DNA of 64,000 nucleotides, taken from Reticulitermes speratus. Taxonomy: Eukaryota > Arthropoda > Insecta > Blattodea > Rhinotermitidae. The position numbers and the translations under genes were made by a program. The DNA lies in assembly GCA_021186555.1 (NCBI GenBank), contig JAJKFL010000011.1, positions 10,502,001 through 10,566,000 on the forward strand, read 5' to 3'. Shown piece after piece: positions 23,421 to 35,929 of this stretch. Numbering within the stretch: the stretch's first letter is position 1; each line of letters opens with the position of its first letter. The notes under the pieces were generated by a model that was not told where the DNA came from, searched no databases, and saw nothing but the letters and a program-made list of their open reading frames with translations.

Positions 23421-26236
23421 CCCATACCTTAGCGTGACCATATTTTTTCAACTACTATGTCACCACAAATTATTTCTCCAATTTTCATCTTTTATTTTAA
23501 AACAAAATGCGAAACCAGTAGTTGAAATTAGCAGAGATGACGTAACAGTGCTACAGAAAACTGCATAATTAAATGTTATATTTACGACAGGATTAATATT
23601 GTGAAGCTTCGAACAATTTATATAAAGTGCTGCTCTTAACAGTTGCCGGAGGTTTAACAGCTTCTGGACTACAAGCAACGGAATATGACTGCCAGAAACA
23701 GGGTCGTGATATCACAATTTGTAATCAGTCAAGTTGACACCTCTCACAGATGATGGAGTTTCAGTGCGTCACTAGACGGAACGTAACCTGCTGTGACTAC
23801 ATCCGCTTCGTAATGAGCAATCCATGTTGCTCCGAGAGCAGAACTTTACAGTCGATGAAATTCTGAAATCGCGCCACAGAAAAGTGTCTACATTATTTGA
23901 AACAAACGTTTTATTACACACAAAGTGCACGTGAGAACTGAACAGGCAGTCTTGAATTAGCGCAGACATTTGTTTGCCACTGTAAATGCCCCACGCCTGT
24001 CATGTTTCATGACAGTGCTGCTTCCCTTTATCCTACTTTTCTTCCAGAGATCAATTTCTGTATTGTTAGACCGATATCTACAAATATATTACGTAATCTT
24101 TAATGCAATTCATCGCCGTTGTACTTTAAGTATAACACTAATTTTCTCGATTTCAAACCCATCTAACCATGAATATTTCCTTTTTGTTTTTGTAGTCAGA
24201 CTTATGATTTCTATATACTAACCGCAACATGTAGCTAATTTTGTATGAAAAATAAATTGTTGTGTTTAGACTTAATAAATTGTACCTCTGATGGTTATGT
24301 CATTGCTATTATAAACCACATCTACCTTCTCTAAAACTGGTGATATCAACAAGGGGGGCGCAAGAACATACGATGTGGGAAGGACACTACTGATAATTAC
24401 CCTAAGATCCTGAACTTACGTATGGTAACAGAATTTCGAAAAAATACAACTCCTGTTAGAATACGTGTAAGTTTCTTGTAGAATGCACAACAGAAAATGG
24501 TTAACATGCCATTCAAAATTAAGTTTAATTTTGGTTTCGATGGCGATAAGTAACGAAAACTGGATCTAGGCATTTACAGAGATACTTACCTACAGATTAT
24601 GTATTAAATGTTACTCACACGTCAACTACTGCAAACATGGAAACTGTGCGAAATATATCGGTTTTGTCTAACAAATTTCACACGGACAAAAATCTGCAGA
24701 CTACTTTCATAAAAATAGCTGTTACTATTATTTTTTGTCGTTGTTATTTATAATATATTTACAAATTAAAAAACGCCAATTTTAATTAACCATTGTTCAA
24801 CCTGACGTGTCCAGTACGCTATCTTCAGTTACCCTGAAATTCACTGTCACCTGAGCATCGCATTAACAATACGACATTTGTAGGACTGCGAATTACAGTC
24901 TGCATTTATTCTTTCATGTTTCAGTCGCACACAAACATTACTGTGCAAATTGTCACTTATTCTTACTCAGTATATGTTTCAATACGATCTGAATCTCCTC
25001 TGGAAAAATACCTTTGGCCTTATCACAAAATGCTCTAAATAAAATATGTTTTATCACTACTATTTAAAACCTAATAATGTATTACTTACCTCCTGTTTTA
25101 ACATTCCAGACATAAGATTATTTTACCCATAATTTTACTAGTAAGACGATACACATTTCACCTAAGGATCGTGCGATCGTAATAAAATATGTACTGAATA
25201 TCAATAAGTGAAAAAATTTTCAAAACAGTCGCTAAAGTTCAATGAAACATACAGTAATAAATTGTAATTCAGTGCTTACCCACCGCCATTATTTAAATCG
25301 AAAAGTCAGGTCTGCTGCTCGGAAGCTTAGTGTAGAATTCTACTGCAATTCAGCGTACAACATTCTTGCTTGGAGAGCATAATTCATTTCGAGCAGTATG
25401 GATTTTTGAATGCCGTTACTAGCAATTTATTGGGTCACCTTTCCCGATATCCCTTGCCTGCTTTGACCTTGTATGTTACATAAACTATAAAATTACCCTT
25501 GTCTACGGCCAGTTACGTAATCACTAACAGCCAGTGCCACCCTCCACGTTTCTATCGTATATGACTATCCTGCTCTATTCTACTAATCTTTATGGCCGAT
25601 CTAAGTGCATATTGCCATATCAAGCAATTAATAGAAGATCGATAGAAATATTCATTCCACCCTCACAGCAATAAGGGAATACCATTCGACAAAACTTCAG
25701 AAGTGCTTCCAACTAATACCTTACCTACATCACACTCAAATCCGGCAATTAAAACCATAATTACGGAAAAAGCCACAATGAATCGACACAATCGAAACAA
25801 TCGACCACAAAGCTCTCATTTACTGCCATCACATTGCACTTCAAATACATGTATTATGCAGCTCAGAAAAAATCACCTTTATGAAATAACTAGTCTGTAC
25901 TATAATCTCGACATACTGTCATTGCCAAACTCCTGTCCCCTAACGCTGTTTGCCACAAATTCCTTACTGTTGCGGAACGCCTGGGCGTCCCGTTGTTGTC
26001 TTCAGAACTTAACCAAAATGGTTTTGTTTTTGCCATCACTGGAACTATGAAGTGTATTGCTGGCAAAGTGTATAATACTTAATGCTACTACGTGTCCTGA
26101 TGGATGTCCGGCCTTGATACAGGAGACTGCGGATAGAAAAGTAAAACGCCATTACTACATTTCAAAGGTGGAACACCTAGACTCAGCAGGAGCGTAATTC
26201 TGGGACTATATCATATACATAAACAAACATAACATG
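23421..26236. other. unassigned AT-rich sequence
   Basis: No recognisable gene or mobile element. Minus-strand CTGAAGATAGCG near 24815-24830 may be an ancient hammerhead remnant without the GAAA strand. The 115-codon frame at 25703-26050 has no known signature. Confidence 0.4.
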
Positions 26237-26238
26237 AG

Positions 26239-26272
26239 ACACATGTTGCACGTGTCTCATGTTACGTTTCGT
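26239..26272. repeat. short perfect inverted repeat
   Basis: Twelve-bp arms AACATGAGACAC / GTGTCTCATGTT around a 9-bp spacer, just upstream of the LINE fragment. Meaning unknown. Confidence 0.6.
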
Positions 26273-26287
26273 TAATGATACAGACGG

Positions 26288-26488
26288 AAGGCTCAAGAGT
26301 TACAGCGAATGAGGAACATGAAATGTAAGATTACACCAGTAATAAGTGGAGCCACCGGAAGAGCAACAAAAGGTTTAAAGAAAAATTTGGGAGGCATACC
26401 AGGAAAACATTCAGTAGAGTCACTACAAAAGACAGCTATACTTGGCACATCACACGTAATACGGAAAGTACTGCAGTCTGAAACTTGA
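26288..26488 (+). pseudogene. LINE ORF2 C-terminal fragment
   Basis: An open stretch of 66 codons ending in TGA at 26486-26488 reads KCKITPVISGATG, then IPGKHSVESLQKTAILGT and RKVL. The pattern K-x-PV-x-x-GA-x-G ... LQK-x-A-x-LGTA-x-x-x-RK-x-L is a well-known C-terminal signature of certain LINE proteins. A stop lies directly upstream (26276-26278), so the rest is lost. Confidence 0.75.
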
Positions 26489-27706
26489 AGCCTGAGCGGT
26501 GGGGATCACCGTTGGTTCAAGAGGAGTACCAGGGAGAAAAGGCTTGTGACAAGAGAAAACATAAAAATAATAATAATATCGGTCGCAATATCTTAAACCA
26601 ACGGTACAGAATTCCTTGGTACAATTTTCAGACTATCGGCAAAACACCGTGAATCACGGACACTACGTAGGCACATTCAAAAGTCTCTGACTACACAGAA
26701 CAAAACAGAATAACGTAACATATTGCGGTCAACACTCAAGTCTCGAAAAATATTTGAACCGGCAGTTCCCCTGCAAGAACGGTTCAAGGCCATTTAGAAT
26801 TTTAAATGTTGTGGCCACTGTAATTTGCATCAAAATATAAATATCAAATATATAATATATATATCAAATAATAATAATAACAATAATAATACGGCAAATG
26901 AACGCGGTCTGTATACTATCATTATCCACAGTGGGTGCTGAAACTGCTCCATCTTCAACCTGGTCTATATATTTTCATGCAGAAAGCACTAATACTCAAC
27001 ACATATCATACAGTTCGAAAGTTTTAGCAGAATAATGAATAAGAAGTGTTTTGTCAGAGAGACCAGTACTCTTTTGAGAACCAGCTAAACTGCTGTGAGT
27101 TCAGGGGGTAATAATTATGATGATGATGATAATAATAATAATAATAATAATAATAATTGAAAAGCAGGGACGTGAACTCGACCACTCAATTACAACTAGG
27201 CCCGAGGTTAAGAATGTGTGGAGCTGTAACTCTTCTCCCCCTATGTACCTTCATGTCGTTGACATGGACAACTTTACATTCAATAATCAGAAAATTGTTT
27301 TCATACTATCCTGTAGTCAGTAACAGCTAAGGCAGGAGAAACTCTACACCTGACATGCTGAAAGCCGCAAAACACATAGCTTAGGAAGCGTTTCGAAGTT
27401 CGGTTAAGCTTTTCATTACAGCTGACGTTATGCAGTTCAAATGTCTGCAGGCCATGAAAAAGTCGTGCAGGTGTTCTTCGTCACAAGACAGTCTGCTCTT
27501 GCCGTTTCATATTGATCGGGATTAAACTGTACTCCAAACAGGGGACTGAAGTCGGTTTACAATATTAATCTCCCGTGATACCCTGACAGTTGGGCTCACG
27601 TCCAACGGGCGCTGACTTCGATAAACGAAGACATGAGAGCCACGTGAATACAACAAATGGGGGGACTTAACTCGAATGGACCCAGCGTAACACTATCATG
27701 TGTAGT
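26489..27706. other. unassigned; AAT and TGA microsatellites
   Basis: Simple repeats at about 26830-26895 and 27117-27156. No supported gene. Confidence 0.4.
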
Positions 27707-27718
27707 AAGTCCATTGCT

Positions 27719-27957
27719 GGGCTAACCGCCGGGTTCGATCCCGGGTCAGTCCATCTGAGATATGTGGGGGACAAAATGGCACTGTCAGGTTTTTCACCAA
27801 GTACTTCGGTTTTCCTTTGTCACTTTCATTCCACTAGTGCTCCATTACAAGGAAAAACGAAAAAAACTAATCATCTTCATCACAGGGGTTGCACAATAAG
27901 CCTCACGGCTGCGGTCCGTCCGTAACATCTGCTGCGGGGCCCTTCACAAGAAAAAAA
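27719..27957 (+). mobile_element. SINE family D, 5'-truncated, with TSD
   Basis: Begins within the tRNA-like head (GGGCTAACCGCCGGGTTCGA), keeps the B box GGGTTCGATCCCGG but not the A box, and ends in an A-run. The TSD AAGTCCATTGCT is at 27707-27718 and 27958-27969. The lack of the A box shows it inserted truncated and is transcriptionally dead. Confidence 0.92.
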
Positions 27958-27969
27958 AAGTCCATTGCT

Positions 27970-28494
27970 ACTCAACGAACGTGCGGTCTGTATACATTCG
28001 GTTGTACAACGAGCCACATCTGTCTTCATTGCGTCTGTTCCTGTAAGCAGTGTTAAATCTCTCTTTTAGAAGGGCTTCTACCCCGGTTTTGTGGGCCTTT
28101 AACACAAATATCATGAAACGAAGCGGATAAGAAGGACGTGTCTTTCGGTCTATCATCAGGTGTAGTCGGCGGCATTAAGCAACACACTATGCAGAAATAT
28201 GACAATTGAGGAAGACCATTACAGTCGTCCTCGAAGTAAAACTTTAAGAACGATATACTCGTAGCAAGAAGTAACTCTATGAAGTGTTGTTTGTCCGTCA
28301 GCTGTTAAATAAAGCCCCTGTTGCTTTCATGAACCCTGAGGTTTCATTACTTGTGCAAAATACCGCTCGTTAGACTTCCCGCGGAACAGCTTCATGCACT
28401 CCACACGCATGCGCCCTACTTGTCTGGCATTTATTTTAATACTGAACTAATGGATTTCTGGAGTTTATCCATCGTCCAGAAATCTAAAATAACT
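27970..28494. other. unassigned sequence
   Basis: No supported feature. A CTGATGA/CGAAA pair on the minus strand near 28130-28172 lacks a closed stem II and is not called. Confidence 0.4.
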
Positions 28495-28497
28495 AGA

Positions 28498-28543
28498 TAA
28501 CACGACGTTTCGGAAACTGGATGTGCTTCCGTCCTCAGGTGAA
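28498..28543 (-). ncRNA. hammerhead-like motif, GUC variant
   Basis: Minus strand: box CTGAGGA (rc of 28532-28538), stem II GGAA/UUCC, GAAAC, then GTC. An extra C replaces the usual extra U before stem II. If cleavage is after GUC, stem III is only the tetramer ACGU, which could pair between two molecules; stem I is 3 bp (CAC/GUG). Confidence 0.5.
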
Positions 28544-28814
28544 GGGGGAGGGGGACACCTACTGTGTTGGGTCCCTTAGATAGAGCTAACCTCAATCACT
28601 GTCCAGAACCTATTAGTTCTCAGTGTTATGTACCATCGTCAGAACCTTATAGAATTTATTTTAATATTACATTTTCACCTTAGCTCGTATATTTCCTGTT
28701 ATGTCTTCCTTCCGGATATTCCGACTCAAAATTTCTACACGTTTATCGCCTGGCCATAAAAACTACATGACCCGCCAATCCTATCCTTCTTGACTTCATC
28801 AGTCAAATAGTACT

Positions 28815-28947
28815 GAGTGAATAGTATGCATTACGAAGCCCCTCAAAGTTCAGTTTTCTCCAGCCTCCTGTTACGTCCTGTTTCTTAGCTCCAAATGTTT
28901 TCATCAACACCTCTCTGAAAAAGCCTCGATCTGGATTTTCTTCGGGT
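28815..28947 (-). pseudogene. LINE C-terminal fragment
   Basis: Minus strand reads FREVLMKTFGAKKQDVTGGW then RKLNFEGLRNAYYS, a diverged copy of the region at 7850-8078 (RVLRKIFAPKKEEVIGEW). Truncated and mutated. Confidence 0.7.
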
Positions 28948-28959
28948 GCTGCAAAACGT

Positions 28960-29283
28960 TTCACAACAGGTAAACAACATGCAGAATTATAGTAGGCTAT
29001 ATTTGTATTATGCTTCAGATAAGAAATGAGAAGATACGTAACGTGTCTGACCTGCATGTTAATATTCTGCAGTAGAATTTAATTTACTCATGTCATTCGT
29101 GAATTTTTGTAATTTCGATTTATTACTTTCGTTATAAAATATCTGAAGTATGTTTTATTTCCGAAGAATATATTTCCTATCTTAAATTTCATACAATTCT
29201 GTTATTAAAAGGCCTTTCTCACAATAACAATACTAAGGAGTATTTTATTGCAAAAATAATCTTTGAGAAAGCCTTTGTATATC
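28960..29283. other. unassigned AT-rich sequence
   Basis: Nothing recognised. Confidence 0.4.
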
Positions 29284-29291
29284 ATATAGGG

Positions 29292-30251
29292 CAGTGGTAT
29301 TCAACCTGGGGTACGCGTACGCCAGGGGGTACGCGAAGATATCTTAGGGGGTAGGTAAAGTTAAAATATATAATATATATATATATATTATTTCGTGATA
29401 AACACTGAATCATCAGGGCCAGATTTAGGTTTAGCCACAAGACATCCGGACGTAAGGACATGCGATTTGGGACAGCCATTTTTTTTCTCTCTCTCCTTTA
29501 TGCGATTCTTATCTGGGCGGCTAGTTTCATTTTATTCCACATAGTGCATATAATATATTCGTTATTTAATAGGTTGACTCTCCTTTTTCTCATTTAAAAC
29601 TTATTATTTGATACATTATTTTGGATGTAATTTATTTAATTTATTTTAGATTATTAACTTTATTTAACTATTTATTTAACTTATTTTTACATTTGGAGCA
29701 TAGCTTTGTATGGTGCTGAAACGTGGACACTTCGGAAAATAGATCAGAAGTATCTGGAAAGTTTTGAAATGTGGTGCTGGAGAAGGGTGGAGATGATCAT
29801 TTGGACCGATCGTGTGAGAAATGAAGAAGTATTACACAGAGTCAAGGAGGAGAGGAATATCGTACATACAATAAAAAGAAGAAAGGCTAACTGGATTGGT
29901 CACATCTTGCGTAGAAACTACCTTCTGAAACACGTGATTGAAGGAAAGTTTGAAGAAAGGATAGAAATGACGGGAAGACGAGGGAGAAGACGTAAGCAGC
30001 TACTGGATGACCTTAAGGAAAATAGAAGATACTGGAAATTGAAAGAGGAAGCACAAAATTGCACTGTGTGGAGAACTCGTTTTGGAAGAGGCTACGGACC
30101 TGTCGTAAGACAGACTGCAGAATGAAATGAATTTTAGATGTAGATTATAGACGATGTATAACTTGAATTATGCACCAACAACTTTGGGGGTAGAAAGTTG
30201 AAGAGAAATTATATCTGGGGGTACGCGAACAAAAAAGGTTGAATACCACTG
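29292..30251. mobile_element. hAT-type non-autonomous element with nested LINE fragment
   Basis: Perfect 16-bp terminal inverted repeats CAGTGGTATTCAACCT, followed on both sides by G-rich GGGGTACGCG-type subterminal sequence. The 8-bp TSD ATATAGGG is at 29284-29291 and 30252-30259. An 8-bp TSD with CAGNGGT..CAACC ends is diagnostic of hAT transposons. No transposase is encoded. The middle holds a LINE fragment (29696-30133). Whether that landed later or was carried by the element cannot be told from one copy. Confidence 0.93.
29696..30133 (+). pseudogene. RTE-like LINE ORF2 C-terminal fragment
   Basis: Open frame from about 29706 to the stop at 30123-30125 encodes YGAETWTLRKIDQKYLESF, WIGHILRRNYLLKHVIEGKF, GRRGRRRKQLLDDLKE and the terminal FGRGYGPVVRQTAE. 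This is the region downstream of the RT domain in a LINE family that I recognise as common in cockroach and termite genomes; the RT catalytic domain is absent. The frame is intact, suggesting a fairly young copy. It lies wholly inside the hAT-type element. Related copies: 4163, 35172 and 40403. Confidence 0.85.
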
Positions 30252-30259
30252 ATATAGGG

Positions 30260-32829
30260 TACTGAATTCACAAGTGTGACATTTCAATACATTAAACTGT
30301 ATTATATTCAGTGTAATGTACATGATTACGCCTGAGATAAAATAGGAAAACTGTCATAAACTGGACAGGACAAGTACTAGGTAACTAAGACATTTGGAGA
30401 CCCTATAGAATCAAATTCATAAGCCATAACATAATTTGTAACCCTTACAACCCATATGGCCGCCACACACGCTACAAAGATAATTACAGTGTTTCCTTAA
30501 TTATGTAGTTGTTTCCTGCATCACAGTCAGCATGTAGTACCCAATAACATTAACATTAACATTGCCATTAAAGGCCAGAGCTGTTTGTTCAGTAACAATT
30601 CTGGAGCACACAAAACTGAACTGGCCTGCCAGACCAAAAACACTAAGCTCCTGTAAGCCGCTTTATATGACACTTTTATTTATATTGTTGGTAGGGCAAA
30701 GGCTGCCGCCATTAATCAGAACGAGTAGATGCGAAATATATACTGCACCTGCACGTCGAAGCTGCTAGGGAGTGAACCCTGTATGGCGTGTCATCGGGTT
30801 CAATTCTGGGTCACGTGTTGTATCAAAGATAATGCTTCTCGCAAAACCGAGATCGATAAAGGAATGTATAATAGGGCAGGCAGTCTTACTTGCTTTCAAA
30901 CGCTCGTGAATAGATCACTGACGCTTTTGTTTCGAGAGTAAGAATAGCGAAGGAATTTTATCCGTTTTAACATAACCTCAATTTAGCGGAATGCATTGGT
31001 ATGCTGACATAATTGCCTTTACAACAAATACATTACAACACTAGTCTAGGCTATGGAAGTTTTAGTTTTCCTAAGATTTATAACCTTAAATGTTTACAAA
31101 ATTCGGTTATTTTGTCTATACACACGCACACTAAATCTGTTTAATGAGAAAGTCTTTTATTTCGGAGGGCCATTTTAAAACGTTAATAAACCAAGCGAGT
31201 AACAACAAAAGCTAAGGTTATTGCTGCATAATGAATTGACAAAGATTCGGAAGGAAATGGTCGTAGCCAACCGAAGTATTTTCCCGGTACTTGCTCGGAG
31301 ATACCGAGTAAAACTCCGAAGTACCACAAGTTTTCACATTATTCCACTCATGACAGTGCAGCAAACCTATACACAACAAATGTTCCATACACACATGCTT
31401 ATTATGACAGGAATAACATAGGCAATGTAGTATAACATAATATTGAGGCGCGTTCGCGTAACCATTGTTGTTGTGGAAAAGCAGTAAGTATTACATATTC
31501 TGAGTGTGTGTCTGTAGCCTTAGTTATCCAGCATGCAAAGCGCATGCGCTGTATTATATTGTCATCTGTGGCCTGTCTGGCTCTACCATTATCTCACATT
31601 ATCTCATAAACCGCACGATTTTCGGTAAAAAGTTATTGAACATAAAATGTGTGTTTGATTTTCTCCATAATTTTTGTGAGAAACATTTCTAATTCTAAGA
31701 AGAATTCAGCGAGATATTGCCATAAATGTGCATAGTTCTTCATGTAAAGTACCTGTTATTCTTGTGAGATTTTAATGACACTTGAATTTTATCGACAGAT
31801 TTTCGAGAAATACTCAAATATAATATTTCACGATAATCTGTCTAGTGACAGCCGAGTTGTTCCATGCGGACGGACAGACAGACAGACATGACGAAGCTCA
31901 TAGTCGCTTTTCTTACTTTTACGAAAGCGACTAAAAACAGCCATTCTGAAATATGCATCAATATAAAGTCTCCGGATTTGTGAGGAGGAGGAGGAAAAGA
32001 AGAAGGAGAAGGTGACGACCACGACGACGACGACGACGACTTGTACGTGCTTAGGTGGTTGCATAGACACGAACTGCGTTTGACAGCTGTCTTGTTTCCG
32101 AAGAAGTATGATGGTTTATGGTAATCGGAAAATGAAGAACCCCCAGGCCCAGAATTTTGGGATTGCCGACGATAAGAAGACATAAGAGAGCAAAGTGACG
32201 CAGGACCGAAGTCCTGAAGGGGAATTTGTAAATCGATTGCTTGTAGTCTGTAATGGGGCTGCCTTTGCGCCAAACAGCACGGTAAACAGAGACTTAATTG
32301 ACGTGGAGTTTGAGAAATTGTTTAACGTGTGAACACAATGCGTATCTGCAATACTCATCAGCGATACGGAAAGTGGTTTGAATTCGACAGGCAATCGTGT
32401 CGCATATTGGTCGACGCACTGGCCTTCCTGGTGTTTCTGAACCTCAGTTTGTTCTGCAGACGAATGCCGAGAAAGCACCTGAGGTTGCTTGGCGAGGCTA
32501 TCTCAACTGCTGAAGATATATTTTATGGGATAATATGGCAAGGTAAAAATGAGTGGTAAGAAGATAAAGATTTTGGACGATAGCGTCGTGTCCTATGTGA
32601 AGGTAACTCGCGACATTCGGCTGTCAGATTTATAAAAGCTACCTAAACGTCAGCTTAACCGATGGACTGAGATTTAAATGCGATACCGTAACACCTGAAA
32701 TTAATGGCGCATGTTATAAAACATTCTAAGTCTAATGCTTTCAAGGCTCAGTCCATTAAATATGGGATATATTTTACAGAGACCTTAGAGGTGCACTTCG
32801 TTCTCAGTTTTCCCTCTTCCCAATTGAAT
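30260..32829. other. mostly unassigned
   Basis: Contains the second GACA-rich dispersed repeat (31842-31915) and GAG/GAC trinucleotide-rich DNA at about 31981-32040. A B-box-like GGTTCAATTCTGG near 30798 has no tRNA context. No supported gene. Confidence 0.4.
31842..31915. repeat. dispersed GACA-rich repeat, copy 2
   Basis: Same block as 10333-10440: GCCGAGTTGTTCCATGCGGA, then GACAGACA, then ACGAAGCT. Confidence 0.6.
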
Positions 32830-33200
32830 TAGTTTTGATAACATGTTGTAATGTTATTATTAGTTTTGATAACATGTTGTAATGTTATTATTAGTTTTGA
32901 TAACATGTTGTAATGTTATTATTAGTTTTGATAACATGTTGTAATGTTATTATTAGTTTTGATAACATGTTGTAATGTTATTATTAGTTTTGATAACACG
33001 TTGTAATGTTATTATTAGTTTTGATAACATGTAATGTTATTATTAGTTTTGATAACATGTTGTAATGTTATTATTAGTTTTGATAACATGTTGTAATGTT
33101 ATTGTTAGTTTTGATAACATGTTGTAATGTTATTATTAGTTTTGATAACATGTTGTAATGTTATTATTAGTTTTGTTAACATGTTATAATGTTATTATTA
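32830..33200. repeat. 31-bp minisatellite, 12 copies
   Basis: Twelve tandem units of about 31 bp containing AGTTTTGATAACATG and TAATGTTATTATT. Each unit holds the dyad TAACAT/ATGTTA around GTTGTA. One unit lacks GTTGT and a few carry single changes (ACACG, ATTGTT). Confidence 0.96.
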
Positions 33201-33605
33201 CTCCAGACCGATAATGTTTGACGTCGTCATTTGGTCTTTAATTTTATAACTGGAGAGAAGTGTACGGTAACGTAGATATTTTTGGGTGTTACTGGAAAAG
33301 GAGCACAGTACAATACACAACAGAGGATCATGTTTGTGCCTTCAGAGAACGCGAAATAAGTTTGTAAACAAACAACAAGTTCCAGCAGTCTGTCAGGTAT
33401 CGTCGTAATTTTCTACATTTCAATATTACTCTCTGTTATTGGGCTTTGTAATGTACGGTTTCCACATTCGCAGCGCACGACGAATGGAATAATATACATA
33501 ATGACAATGGAAAAATAACTAGCTAATAAAGACGGGGATTTACAAAATTATAACCGTTAGTGAATATATACGTAGGTAGGTGAAGAATGCACATATTAAG
33601 TAATT
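33201..33605. other. unassigned sequence
   Basis: Nothing recognised. Confidence 0.4.
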
Positions 33606-33866
33606 TTTTTTTTCAATGGCTGGAAGCCCCTTTGGGTCCTAAGCCGCCTCATTGTTTGAGGCTTCACGATCACATTTTGAGACACACCACACTCGGTAGG
33701 ACTCCTCTGGACGAGTGACCAGCTCGTCGCAGAGACCTCTACCTGACAACACACAACACTCACAAGAGACAGACATCCATGCCCCCGCGGGATTCGAACC
33801 CAAAATGCCAGTAAGCGAGCGGCCGCAGACCCACGCCTTAGACCGCACGGCCACTGGGATCGGCTC
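33606..33866 (-). mobile_element. SINE family B
   Basis: Minus strand; head at right with GGCCGTGCGGTCTAAGG and B box GGGTTCGAATCC, T-run at about 33605-33614. Same family as 1583 and 13236. No clear TSD. Confidence 0.88.
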
Positions 33867-34227
33867 GTATGGCCTATAAAAAGATATTTTACTTCCTTAA
33901 ATATTGCATTAGAAAATATGAGATTTACTTAATAATCTGACGACGTCACCAGACGTTCTACAAAACTTGTGTTTATAACTGCTTGTTAGCGGGTACGAAT
34001 CATGACATTTTAAACACTGTAATAAAATTTGCAGGTTTTTGTGAAAGCATTACCTACTGTTACGTTTCGTAATACTGGGGCAGTTTCATGATAAATTTAG
34101 CGACTGACAATTTCTCAAATAACTCTCGTCCATGGAGATAATATTCAGAAGCGGATACACTCCGGTCTCTGACTTGTGAGGACCCTCTTCATTTCCAGAA
34201 CGGTCCATGAGGGATTGGTTTTGCACA

Positions 34228-34530
34228 CAGTGCCAACGCCTCAGGACATTAATAAAGCTGTAGGGCTATCCCATACAGGCCTGGACAAGCCCCCAGGGTT
34301 CCAAGAGGTTGAGGCTCCCAGAAATTCCAGACAATCGGCAAATGAAGGTGGTAAGGTTGTCAGCCCTACGCACTGGCCGCCTTAACCCCAGGAAATATTC
34401 CTGGTACTTAGTTCTTTTAGAGGCTTGAGTCGACCCCAGGGCCATAGTGCGGCCAGAAGAAATAAGTCAATAAAATTTCCAATGACACCATCGGGAATCG
34501 AACTCGCGACCTTCCAGGACATTAGTAGTC
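34228..34530 (-). mobile_element. SINE family A
   Basis: Minus-strand copy with B box GAGTTCGATTCC (rc of about 34495-34506) and the family body through GACAACCTTACCACC. The A-box head is degraded. Confidence 0.85.
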
Positions 34531-35171
34531 AGTCCAGCAATGTTTCCTGCTTGTATATCATATTCTCTTAAGTGTATGATAGAGGCTCCACGTGGAACCT
34601 TATATCTTTTACCATGCTGACAACTAACAGAATACTTAGAAGCTTCAGAAGGCCATGAAATTTTACGATTGAAAAGTCTATGGTTCAGTTTGAGGACTTT
34701 TGTAATCAGTCACTCTCAGGATAAGACAGAAGGCGAGATCTTCTGACAGACATCCATGGTGACGTGAGATGTTACGAATACAAACTTGAACCTCAGTTAA
34801 CACAGTAGTCTTCATAAATTGTAGGCTTAATTATCAATTTAGACAGAGTAGTCCAGTACAAATGGCTACTCGATATGTACCAGTATAATTAGTCTATCAG
34901 TATGTTCATACGGACAAACGATCATAGCGTCCTTAAAGGTCTAAATACATTCACACCACATGTGCAGATTAATTTCGTGCCAAACACTACTCGAATCAGG
35001 TAGAATATTCCTGCTATCCTTCACCGGTAGCGAAATGTTTACACCCTATTAAGAAATTTCTTCTTTTTATGCGGTCCGTAGGTTCGACACTGTGTTCAGG
35101 AAACCGCCGTAGGACCACATTCTAAGCCAATTACATCAGTTGTGTTGACGGAATTTAATCCTCTATACTTC
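34531..35171. other. unassigned sequence
   Basis: Nothing recognised. Confidence 0.4.
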
Positions 35172-35378
35172 TATATAACACATGCAGAACAGTTAAAAGA
35201 AAGGATAGAAATGACGGGAAGACGAGGAAGAAGGTGTAAGCAGCTACTAGATGACCTTAAGAAAAAGAGAAGATACTGGAAATTGAAAGAGGAAGCACTA
35301 GATCGCATCCTATGGAGATCTCGCTTTGGAAGAGGCTATGGACCTGTAGTAAGACAGACTGCAGAATGAATGAATAAC
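35172..35378 (+). pseudogene. RTE-like LINE 3' fragment
   Basis: Encodes ERIEMTGRRGRRCKQLLDDL and RYWKLKEEALDRILWRSRFG, ending RGYGPVVRQTAE before the stop and an ATGAATGA tail. It matches the terminal 200 bp of 29696-30133 and is 5'-truncated. Confidence 0.85.
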
Positions 35379-35929
35379 ACAACGGGATGTCAAACATAAA
35401 ATTTGCATCAGTTATTCACGCAAAAACATCTCTCAGTATATGAAATTAAAGAAGGAAATATTCAATTGCAACCCTAATATATATTTTAACCAAAAATGCT
35501 TTAAAAAAAGCCTCATCCCGAAATATGCCAACATCAAAATACCAAACACGTCTTCATCAGCAAAATACACAAATATGTAAAACTGAGATCCCAATTATTA
35601 GCACTGAATAATGCAGTTATATACTGTACCTTTACGATTTTTGTGACCTGAATTCTGTGTCCAATACAATTCGTCCCTACGTCTTACGGTCTGTAGATAA
35701 TAATCAAACAAACGTTATGGAAGGCATTCTAATTGTCACGCCATGCGTATATTTATAAATCGCGTTAAGTTCAAAGCAGGTATATGACACAGCTTGATCA
35801 GTTGATGTTAAGTTTTGAAAGGAATCAGAAACTTGACGAAGTAGTGTCCTGCGACGTTACTGCAAAGAATGGCCTGTTTCCAGTGAACTTGACACTTCTG
35901 CTGAATGTTTAGATCAGAGAAAGTGTAAC
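35379..35929. other. unassigned sequence
   Basis: Nothing recognised. Confidence 0.4.

Noticed and set aside
27719-27790. Possible host tRNA gene (also 9957-10024 and 63405-63475)
   Set aside because: Good pol III boxes, but each sits at the head of a SINE body with TSDs at the SINE ends, and no complete cloverleaf was confirmed.
28130-28172. Minus-strand CTGATGA followed closely by CGAAAG
   Set aside because: No room for a closed stem II and no stem I pairing; chance or very decayed hammerhead.
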